8,687 bases of DNA. It comes from an uncultured cyanobacterium (lineage in GTDB: Bacteria > Cyanobacteriota > Vampirovibrionia > Gastranaerophilales > Gastranaerophilaceae). The stretch lies in contig CAMAML010000035.1 in NCBI GenBank assembly GCA_945836835.1, forward strand, positions 1-8,687, given 5' to 3'. Position 1 is the first letter of the stretch; each line of letters begins with the position of its first letter. The translations under genes and the position numbers were made by a program. Positions 1-5,302 of this stretch are shown piece after piece. The notes beneath the pieces are model-generated. The model saw only the letters and a program-made list of their open reading frames with translations, made no database searches and had not been told where the DNA came from.

Positions 1-138
1 CTCCGTTTAAATATTACTCCGTTAAATTCATGAATTGAAGTAAATATATCTTAATATATACTTGAAAATTAATTTCAAATTAATTATACTTAAATTATGT
101 TTAATTTTATTGTAATAATTAAGATAGTTTAAACGGAG
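1..138. repeat. Inverted repeat flanking the pilin promoter region
   Basis: CTCCGTTTAAA at 1-11 is the exact reverse complement of TTTAAACGGAG at 128-138. A shortened direct copy of the left arm, CTCCGTTAAA, lies at 17-26. The left arm begins at the window edge, so the repeat may be longer. The right arm contains the Shine-Dalgarno sequence of the pilin gene. The 116 nt between the arms are extremely AT-rich and hold the predicted promoter. The repeat could be two divergent genes sharing the same ribosome-binding context, the ends of an invertible promoter, or the ends of a small mobile element. The sequence alone does not decide among these. Confidence 0.6.
62..90 (+). promoter_or_regulatory. 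Predicted sigma70-type promoter of the pilin gene
   Basis: TTGAAA at 62-67 is followed by a 17-nt spacer and TATACT at 85-90. This predicts a transcription start near 97 and a leader of about 50 nt before the ATG at 149. A perfect dyad, AATTAATTT-C-AAATTAATT, occupies 67-85 and fills the spacer, where a repressor or activator could bind. The region is so AT-rich that both elements could arise by chance. Confidence 0.45.
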
Positions 139-139
139 G
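134..139 (+). promoter_or_regulatory. Shine-Dalgarno deciding the pilin start
   Basis: CGGAGG at 134-139 lies 9 nt before the ATG at 149. It directly abuts the alternative GTG at 140, which leaves no spacing. This favours the ATG at 149 as the initiation codon. Confidence 0.6.
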
Positions 140-148
140 GTGAAAAAC

Positions 149-919
149 ATGCACACGATATTCATGAGGGAAGATAGAAGGCATTGCTTTACTCTGGCGG
201 AAGGTGGACAGAGTCCACTCTTGTGTGGAGACAAAGGGACACAATATTCTCCATGCCTTGTAAAAAAGGGCTTTACGCTTGCGGAAGTTCTGGTAACATT
301 GGGAATAATCGGGGTCGTTGCAGCCATGACATTGCCGACATTGATAAAGGATTATCAAAAATCGGTTGTCGAGGCGAGATTGAAGTGGTTTTACAGTGCG
401 ATAAATCAAGCCGTCAGGATGTCGGTTGTAGATAACGGAAGTACCGAGTATTGGGAACTAAAAAACAGTTCCGTTGGTTATGGCTCATATGAGAATAACT
501 TAGAATGGTTTAATAAATACTTATCACCATATTTAAAGCATGAAGAATTGTCAGACTGTACCGACTACATATATGAGAGTAACACAACATATGTTCTACC
601 TTTTGTATGTATTAAACTTACAAACAACAGCTTATTTAGTTTAAATATAGATGTAAATGGGCTTGATATAAATTATTACCCAAGCGGGAAATTTGTTCCG
701 CGTACTGAAGAAACACCTAAGAATATATTTAGATTTCAATTCTTTAAAGATGTGAACGGGCATAAGGAGTCTGTAGAACCTTATACATACGCTTGGGACA
801 ATAATCCGGAAACATTAAAAAACGGGCATGTCTACTCATGCTACGATGGACACAGAGACTTTTGCACAAAGCTTATCCAACTCAACAACTGGAAAATTCC
901 TGACGATTATCCGTGGTAA
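149..919 (+). CDS. Type IV pilin-like protein with long double-FTLAE leader
   Basis: This 256-residue protein carries the prepilin N-terminal signature KKG|FTLAEVLVTLGIIG, with the predicted cleavage after Gly41 and the conserved Glu at position +5 of the mature protein. A hydrophobic helix follows and would serve for membrane anchoring and pilus packing. Prepilin peptidase would cut and usually N-methylate such a protein. The globular part has four Cys in two local pairs (the DCTDY and PFVCIK region, and SCYDGHRDFC), which suggests disulfides, and ends WKIPDDYPW. The leader of about 41 residues is far longer than usual and contains a second, imperfect copy, CFTLAEGG, lying 28 codons upstream. 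The start is the ATG with a well-spaced GGAGG; GTG at 140 is too close to it. Pilin versus pseudopilin (type II secretion-like) cannot be told apart here, and no assembly genes are nearby. Confidence 0.85.
   Translation: MHTIFMREDRRHCFTLAEGGQSPLLCGDKGTQYSPCLVKKGFTLAEVLVTLGIIGVVAAMTLPTLIKDYQKSVVEARLKWFYSAINQAVRMSVVDNGSTEYWELKNSSVGYGSYENNLEWFNKYLSPYLKHEELSDCTDYIYESNTTYVLPFVCIKLTNNSLFSLNIDVNGLDINYYPSGKFVPRTEETPKNIFRFQFFKDVNGHKESVEPYTYAWDNNPETLKNGHVYSCYDGHRDFCTKLIQLNNWKIPDDYPW
188..287 (+). repeat. Direct repeat encoding two FTLAE motifs
   Basis: Positions 188-203 and 272-287 match at 14 of 16 bases, and both encode FTLAE plus the first base of the next codon. The offset is 84 nt (28 codons), so recombination between the copies would stay in frame. 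The intervening segment holds competing short stems: GTGGAC at 204-209 can pair with GTCCAC at 213-218, and TCCAC at 214-218 can instead pair with GTGGA at 225-229. Confidence 0.6.
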
Positions 920-948
920 AACGGCGACGAAATTTAATACATGGCACA

Positions 949-976
949 AAAAGAACGGGCTATTGCTCGTTCTTTT
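949..976. terminator. Bidirectional hairpin terminator between convergent genes
   Basis: AAAAGAACGGGC at 949-960 pairs with GCTCGTTCTTTT at 965-976 across a TATT loop, giving a 12-bp stem with one G-U pair. Read on the plus strand the stem ends in TTTT, and read on the minus strand it also ends in TTTT, so it can stop transcription from both sides. Its right arm is also the last codons and stop of the minus-strand gene, making this a very compact convergent junction. Confidence 0.8.
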
Positions 977-1274
977 CGGTTTCAATCTTGTCTATGTATT
1001 CTACGATGTCTAGGGCAAGCTCGTGGCGAAGTTCGTCCGGAGCATGCTTGATATACTCCATGGCATGCGAAACTTTGACGTTCTTGTCGTACCAACGACG
1101 CAAAATATATTCGTATTGTTCATCCAGCGACATTTCAAAATTTATGTCTTTCAGTTTATCCAAAACGTACTCCGCACAAACTGTTTGAATATTTTCGTCA
1201 GCCTTTTCCCACACGGAAATTGCCCTGCTCAATACGGGATCGACGTCATACCAGCGTTGCTTTCTTTCAACCAT
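960..1274 (-). CDS. Small helical protein of unknown function
   Basis: I do not recognise this 104-residue protein. It is rich in charged residues (many Glu, Asp, Lys), has no signal peptide or membrane segment, and looks largely alpha-helical and soluble. It has a single Cys, at residue 33, and its composition is acidic. The ATG at 1274-1272 is preceded on the minus strand by AAGGAG (1286-1281) with 6 nt spacing, and further upstream by a good promoter. A dedicated ribosome-binding site, promoter and terminator support a real, singly transcribed gene. It is convergent with the pilin gene and divergent from the exported protein at 1391, with no clear functional link to either. Confidence 0.8.
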   Translation of the reverse strand: MVERKQRWYDVDPVLSRAISVWEKADENIQTVCAEYVLDKLKDINFEMSLDEQYEYILRRWYDKNVKVSHAMEYIKHAPDELRHELALDIVEYIDKIETEKNEQ

Positions 1275-1310
1275 TTCAAACTCCTTATTTTAGCCTCTTT
1301 TCCTTTCTCT

Positions 1311-1339
1311 ATTCTAGACTAAAAGTAAAATTTCGTCAA
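1311..1339 (-). promoter_or_regulatory. Predicted promoter of the small minus-strand gene
   Basis: On the minus strand, TTGACG (1339-1334), a 17-nt spacer and TAGAAT (1316-1311) form a near-consensus sigma70-type promoter. The predicted start near 1304 gives a leader of about 30 nt containing the AAGGAG site. A second TTGACA lies upstream at 1360-1355 but has no matching -10 at the right distance. Confidence 0.55.
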
Positions 1340-1377
1340 AAAATTTAATAAAAGTGTCAAAGTTTTTTTATGTATTA

Positions 1378-1390
1378 TATAATTTATAGT
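1378..1390 (+). promoter_or_regulatory. -10 element abutting the start codon (leaderless)
   Basis: A perfect TATAAT at 1378-1383 is followed by only 7 nt before the ATG at 1391, so transcription should begin at or next to the start codon. No purine-rich ribosome-binding site exists in front of this ATG. No convincing -35 was found; TGTCAA at 1355-1360 is at the right distance but matches poorly. Confidence 0.5.
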
Positions 1391-2554
1391 ATGAGGAAGA
1401 GATTAATTGCTTTATTTTTGACGTTATCTATGATTATGCCAAACGGCATGGTTTTTGCCGACACGGTACTGGAAGGGCATGCCCAAAAAGACGAAGTCAT
1501 AAAGCAGGAGCTTATGGACGAAATCTTTACGGGGCAGGTTGACACGGTAGACCGCTCGGACATAATCCATATGACGGTTTCGCAGGTTTTAGACTCAAAC
1601 ATAAACATAGAAGGGGATGAGTTTTTTGCCGAAGTGGTGAACGACGTGAGAGGGGACAACGGCGTAATCATCCCGAAAGGAACTTTTGCCCACGGCAAAA
1701 TCTCTCAGACAACGGAGTCGAAACGGCTTGGGCGTCCCGCGTCAATTTCTTTGAATTTTGACTACCTCATAACCCCCGACGGGCGGGAAATTCCGATTGA
1801 CGGAAAGATGTCCACAAAACTTCATCCGGTAACCTCCGTTGCTAAAATTGCGGTACAGGATGTGGGGTATACCCTTGCGGGCGGTGCTTTGGGCGGATTT
1901 GCCGCATTGAACTGGCTCGGATTGGAGGCGGCTATTGCCTCTAACGGATACACCCTTGCGGGCGGTGCGGCTATCGGCGGAGTACTTGGGCTTGGGGCAG
2001 CACTTATGAGAAAAGGAAATGACGTACTTATCGCTCCGGGCGATGAAATTAAGGTAAAAATTAACACGAAAGTTTCTCTGCCCGTTTACAAAGACAGTGC
2101 ATTAATGCAACACGAAATGCTCTACCCCGGGCTTGACATAAAGATTACAAACATAAAACACGAAGAAGACCCGTTCGGGGAGGCAAACACCATAACGTTA
2201 ACGCTTATGATTACAAACCTTTCCGACAAAACGATTTCGGGGCTGGACTCGGGATTGGTAAACGATTACAACGCAATATTCAGACCGTCTATTTTTGGGG
2301 ACACAAAATTGATGTTCAGACAGGTCAGACCGGGCGAAAAAGTCGTCGGAGATATTTCGTTTGCGGTGGACAACATTAACAGAAAATTTTGGCTAACGTT
2401 TTACGACAGAAGGAGTAAAAAACCTATCACAAAGATTTCCGTCGACAACGCTTACAAAAACGTTTCCGAAAAAACCAAAAAGAAAAACGACAAGGTCAGA
2501 ACAAAACGCAAAAATTACAAAAAACAGCCCGACGTGTTTGACCCGCTTGACTAA
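1391..2554 (+). CDS. Exported protein with VirB10-like segment and basic tail
   Basis: This is a 387-residue protein of unknown function. Residues 1-23 are a Sec signal peptide (MRKR, hydrophobic core, VFA|DT). The ATG at 1391 was chosen over the one at 1370, which would put 7 residues before the signal and lies upstream of the -10 box. Residues 66-140 have the spacing of the VirB10/TrbI C-terminal fold: a VLDSNI stretch, a GDEFFAEVVNDV strand, VIIPKGT, then a G-x-I and a PDGREIPIDG turn. Residues 159-206 are Gly/Ala-rich and hydrophobic, with the octapeptide GYTLAGGA repeated 27 residues apart (glycine-zipper-like, possibly membrane-inserting). Residues 255-355 look like a beta-sandwich (NLSDKTI and RPGEKVVGDISF). 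The last 30 residues are strongly basic. No other conjugation or type IV secretion genes are present, so this is probably an orphan envelope protein rather than part of a transfer system. Confidence 0.8.
   Translation: MRKRLIALFLTLSMIMPNGMVFADTVLEGHAQKDEVIKQELMDEIFTGQVDTVDRSDIIHMTVSQVLDSNINIEGDEFFAEVVNDVRGDNGVIIPKGTFAHGKISQTTESKRLGRPASISLNFDYLITPDGREIPIDGKMSTKLHPVTSVAKIAVQDVGYTLAGGALGGFAALNWLGLEAAIASNGYTLAGGAAIGGVLGLGAALMRKGNDVLIAPGDEIKVKINTKVSLPVYKDSALMQHEMLYPGLDIKITNIKHEEDPFGEANTITLTLMITNLSDKTISGLDSGLVNDYNAIFRPSIFGDTKLMFRQVRPGEKVVGDISFAVDNINRKFWLTFYDRRSKKPITKISVDNAYKNVSEKTKKKNDKVRTKRKNYKKQPDVFDPLD
1871..1968 (+). repeat. 17-nt direct repeat inside the exported-protein gene
   Basis: ACCCTTGCGGGCGGTGC occurs identically at 1871-1887 and 1952-1968, an offset of 81 nt (27 codons). 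It encodes the two copies of TLAGGA within GYTLAGGA. The identity at the DNA level suggests a fairly recent internal duplication or maintained gene conversion. Confidence 0.75.
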
Positions 2555-2620
2555 GTTTCCTTCACCGAAATGTATAATAAATCTTAACAAAGTAGCAAAA
2601 TTTATTTTTACGAGTTATTA

Positions 2621-2645
2621 TACAATAGATGCATTCTACGTAGAA
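2621..2645 (+). promoter_or_regulatory. Possible promoter with operator-like palindrome
   Basis: TACAAT at 2621-2626 could be a -10 box for the downstream three-gene cluster, although no good -35 is present. The predicted start near 2633 falls on a perfect 12-bp palindrome, TTCTACGTAGAA, at 2634-2645, a plausible repressor site. A second candidate -10, TATAAT at 2573-2578, has TTGACT (2547-2552) upstream but with a 20-nt spacer. The intergenic region 2555-2673 shows no terminator for the preceding gene. Confidence 0.35.
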
Positions 2646-2673
2646 CGGAATATTTGTGAAAGGAGTGATTTGC

Positions 2674-3141
2674 ATGACAATTCAACCTATCGGAGCAATT
2701 TCGAAAAACGTTGTAAACTTCAACGGGCAAAAGAAAAACGGTTACGAAAACCCGATTAATCGTAGCACGGAACGGAACCTTGCAATCCTGGGGACGGCAG
2801 GGCTTGCGTCATTGGTGGGCGTTGCGGCGGGCGGATTAACTTCATGTTTTCCACAGTTCAAGGGCTGGAAAATCCCGACAATCGTCGGAGGATGTGCGGC
2901 ATTATTTACAATGGTTTTGGCATTGCCGTCAAGGCTTTATAACACCAAGGTAAACGCTTTTGCCAAAGAAAAAGAGATGGATGTTTTCTCTCGCCAAAAA
3001 GCGGCACAGGCAAACATTTACGGCGACATAAACAACGAAATTAAGGATGAAGAAGTATCCTTGGACGACAAGGTTCGTCACTATTCGACCGTAAAAATGG
3101 CGGATAACGGGCGTGGAGTAATGGTTCAGGGTGCGTCATAG
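2674..3141 (+). CDS. Small two-helix membrane protein (paralogue A)
   Basis: This is a 155-residue protein of unknown function. The ATG at 2674 sits 8 nt after AAAGGAG (2659-2665). The GTG at 2656 would be upstream of that site and is rejected. It has no cleavable signal peptide. Residues 35-56 and 67-88 are hydrophobic and look like two transmembrane helices joined by a short loop with a Cys. Residues 84-120 form a charged segment, including YNTKVNAFAKEKEMDV, that aligns without gaps with the next gene product. An N-terminal VNFNG (residues 14-18) resembles a motif in the two following proteins. It is the first gene of a cluster with the second paralogue and a GH13-like protein. Both termini are probably on the same side of the membrane. 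Confidence 0.8.
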   Translation: MTIQPIGAISKNVVNFNGQKKNGYENPINRSTERNLAILGTAGLASLVGVAAGGLTSCFPQFKGWKIPTIVGGCAALFTMVLALPSRLYNTKVNAFAKEKEMDVFSRQKAAQANIYGDINNEIKDEEVSLDDKVRHYSTVKMADNGRGVMVQGAS

Positions 3142-3150
3142 AGGATCCCG

Positions 3151-3750
3151 ATGATTAACGGCGTTTCAAGCATACCATACGGCAGGCAAATTTATAGCCC
3201 GCAAGTTAGAGGCGGGAAAATTTCGTTCACGGCAAAAAGCAAGGACGAAAAGATAAATACTGCCGACAAAAACCCTATATCGAGGACGGGAGAAGCAATG
3301 AACTTGTTTAAAGCCACTTTTTTAGGCGGGATGGCACTTGGGGCAAGGTTGTTGTTTGAACTTTTTGACGGGGAATTTGTGTTTGAAACGGCCGGCAAAA
3401 AGGCGAAAAAGATTATCGGAAACGCCAATAAAGACAAATCCGTCTCAAAACAGATTTTAATATGGGGCGGCGGAACTTTGGGCTTAATCCTTGCGGGAAT
3501 AAGCGGTTTTGCTCTTTTGTACACGGCTTTGAATGCTCCTAAAATCGCTTATAACAGCAAGGTAAACTCCTTCAAAAAATCAAACGAAATGGATGTATAT
3601 ATTCAAGCTAACAAGGCGGAAAAAGCAATCTACGACGAAATGAACAAAAAAGCAATGACGGCTGACAAAGACGAAAAACAAAACTTAAAAGAGAATTACG
3701 AAAAAATGCAACTTGCAAAAAACAGGGTGCCTGATTTCGTAAAATTATGA
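3151..3750 (+). CDS. Small membrane protein (paralogue B)
   Basis: This 199-residue protein of unknown function starts 9 nt after the preceding stop, with AGAGGA at 3140-3145 as ribosome-binding site. Residues 51-71 are hydrophobic to amphipathic, and residues 102-126 form a clear transmembrane helix. Residues 129-165 align without gaps to residues 84-120 of the upstream protein, with about 16 of 37 identical (shared Y-N-x-K-V-N-x-F, then EMDV, then IY and N). A Lys/Glu-rich tail of about 35 residues is probably helical or coiled coil. The N-terminal ISFTAK (24-29) matches the position of VNFNG in its neighbour. The pair looks like an old tandem duplication with divergence. The TGA stop overlaps the ATG of the next gene, which implies coupled translation. 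Confidence 0.8.
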   Translation: MINGVSSIPYGRQIYSPQVRGGKISFTAKSKDEKINTADKNPISRTGEAMNLFKATFLGGMALGARLLFELFDGEFVFETAGKKAKKIIGNANKDKSVSKQILIWGGGTLGLILAGISGFALLYTALNAPKIAYNSKVNSFKKSNEMDVYIQANKAEKAIYDEMNKKAMTADKDEKQNLKENYEKMQLAKNRVPDFVKL

Positions 3751-5252
3751 ACTTGAATAAAACAGGCATGGAATTAACAATACAAGGCAGAATGGTCGCA
3801 AGACCGACACTTAAAAACCAAAATACGGAAAGTGGCACAAACCTCGACCGAAAGTTTGTGTTTGAAAATAAAACTTTTTCAACTCCAAATTATGACAAAA
3901 GTTTTTTAGCGGTACACAATTTGCAAAACCTCAAAACAACGCCGAGTTTTACGGGATATTACGGGGACCCGCAACCGCTAAAAAAACTGTTTTGGATTTG
4001 CACAAACAGAAACGATGTTTACGAGGACGAGAGAAGCAAAGAGGCGATTTATTCTTCCGGGTATCAAAAATGGGTAAACATCAACCCCGCCGACCTTTTG
4101 AAAAGGACCCCCGAGCAGGCTGTTCAATCCGCCTGTACAATAACGAAGCGGGAATTAGGGTATCCGGAAATCCCCGACAACATAAGGACACCCGACTGGG
4201 GAGATAAATGGGGACGAAAAGCCAACTATATCGAAATTAACCCGAGAACGGTCGGGAAATACGAACACGGCAGGTTATCGGACGGCTTACTTTCAACAAT
4301 GAAACTTCTTGCGGCAATTCCGCCGTCGGGGAAGGATTTCCCGAATTGTATAGTTTTATCTCAGCTTTACCCGAGCATGTCCAATGACGGATACGCAAGT
4401 GACGGCTCGTTATACTGTGCAAATTTGCATGTCGGGATTAGCAAAAACCTGACCTCTGACGGATTGGAAGGTAAAATGGGTGCCGACGAGCAGGTGAAAG
4501 CGTTCAACGATTTTGCCCATATGCTCGGGTTTAAGACATGTTTTAGAATACCCCTGTCTGCCGGACAGTTGAGCGTTCAGGGAAGAGAGTTTGACTGGTA
4601 CAAAGACGAGCGGGCATACATTGATGCCTGTGTTTGGGGGATTGAACTCGGGTTTGACGGAATATATTTTGACAGCGGAAAGCACGTAATCGATTACGAC
4701 GGGTATATGGGCGTCGGAGCATTGCCGAACCCGCAACAAATGGCATACATAACCAACCAAATCAGGGTGGAGACGGGACGGTGCGACCTTTCTTTTATCG
4801 GAGAAAAAGCCAACGACGACGGAAGGTTTAAGGAAATAGGTTTGTCTGCGGGAACGGACTGGGGTAAAGCCGACAACATAGAAAGTGTAAAGCATGAGGC
4901 ATGGAAACAAAGAGGAAACGCCGATTATGCAGCAGGACCGGAGGTTTCAAACGACAACGATTGCGGAGAAATTAATTTTGAAACAAGGTTAAATCGGATA
5001 AATTCATGCCTATGGGGTGCGACGGACAAAAACGACAAATTACCTACATATATGCAAATCCACGACATTTTCCCGCTCTCGCCTTTTATAAACACCCATG
5101 AAGCCATGCTTAATGCAAAACAGATGAACGGCTCGGACGCTTGGACGGAATGTGAAAGGCACTGGGACGGGATTTTTAACCAATCCGAGGCGGCAAGAAA
5201 TTACACCCAAAACGTTTACCATGAGTTTGAAAACTACATCAGAAATTCTTAA
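3747..5252 (+). CDS. GH13 (alpha-amylase)-like TIM-barrel protein, atypical
   Basis: This 501-residue protein looks like a remote alpha-amylase-family (GH13) barrel. IVLSQLYPS (202-210) followed by GYASDG (215-220) matches the beta-2 region with its GYD-like motif. GFDGIYFDSGKHV (302-314) matches conserved region II, with Asp309 as the expected nucleophile. FIGEKAND (350-357) supplies a candidate acid/base, Glu353. MQIHD (436-440) matches the region IV His-Asp. Region I, normally D-x-x-x-N-H, appears to be FRIPLSAGQ (266-274) and lacks those residues, so activity or specificity may differ. There is no signal peptide. Residues 1-75 are an extra, probably disordered extension ending in PSFTG (66-70). 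Translation is coupled through ATGA, with no ribosome-binding site of its own. The partners are two small membrane proteins. Function in glycan handling is an inference; a non-catalytic homologue is possible. Confidence 0.65.
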   Translation: MNLNKTGMELTIQGRMVARPTLKNQNTESGTNLDRKFVFENKTFSTPNYDKSFLAVHNLQNLKTTPSFTGYYGDPQPLKKLFWICTNRNDVYEDERSKEAIYSSGYQKWVNINPADLLKRTPEQAVQSACTITKRELGYPEIPDNIRTPDWGDKWGRKANYIEINPRTVGKYEHGRLSDGLLSTMKLLAAIPPSGKDFPNCIVLSQLYPSMSNDGYASDGSLYCANLHVGISKNLTSDGLEGKMGADEQVKAFNDFAHMLGFKTCFRIPLSAGQLSVQGREFDWYKDERAYIDACVWGIELGFDGIYFDSGKHVIDYDGYMGVGALPNPQQMAYITNQIRVETGRCDLSFIGEKANDDGRFKEIGLSAGTDWGKADNIESVKHEAWKQRGNADYAAGPEVSNDNDCGEINFETRLNRINSCLWGATDKNDKLPTYMQIHDIFPLSPFINTHEAMLNAKQMNGSDAWTECERHWDGIFNQSEAARNYTQNVYHEFENYIRNS

Positions 5253-5266
5253 TCGGTAAAATTTAC

Positions 5267-5295
5267 TTGATATTCCGAGAATATTTTATTATAAT
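5267..5295 (+). promoter_or_regulatory. Strong sigma70-type promoter for the lspA operon
   Basis: TTGATA at 5267-5272, a 17-nt spacer and TATAAT at 5290-5295 match consensus at 11 of 12 positions. Only 7 nt separate the -10 box from the ATG at 5303, so the transcript should be leaderless. A perfect dyad, ATATTC-CGA-GAATAT, spans 5270-5284 between the two boxes and could be an operator. A smaller dyad, GTAAA-A-TTTAC, lies just upstream at 5256-5266. Confidence 0.75.
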
Positions 5296-5302
5296 AGGTA
5301 CT

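Noticed and set aside
140..148. GTG at 140 as the pilin start
   Set aside because: It directly abuts the GGAGG site with no spacing; ATG at 149 is 9 nt away and fits better.
28..409. Minus-strand open frames over the pilin start
   Set aside because: They overlap the prepilin signature, have low-complexity AT-rich tails and show no initiation signals.
1370..1390. ATG at 1370 as start of the exported protein
   Set aside because: It lies upstream of the -10 box and would add MYYIIYS before a normal signal peptide.
1822..2067. Minus-strand open frame rich in Pro and Ala
   Set aside because: It is antisense to the Gly/Ala-rich segment of the exported protein; composition explains it, and there is no ribosome-binding site.
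3143..3148. GGATCC (BamHI site) exactly at a gene junction, suggesting a cloning join
   Set aside because: Gene order, spacing and paralogy continue smoothly across it; a single 6-mer is expected by chance and can serve within the ribosome-binding region.
4410..4910. Minus-strand open frame of 166 codons
   Set aside because: It is antisense to the GH13-like gene, resembles no family, and the plus strand carries recognisable motifs.
5267..5302. ATG at 5267 as start of the NTF2-like protein
   Set aside because: It overlaps the -35 element and adds 12 residues before a normal signal peptide.
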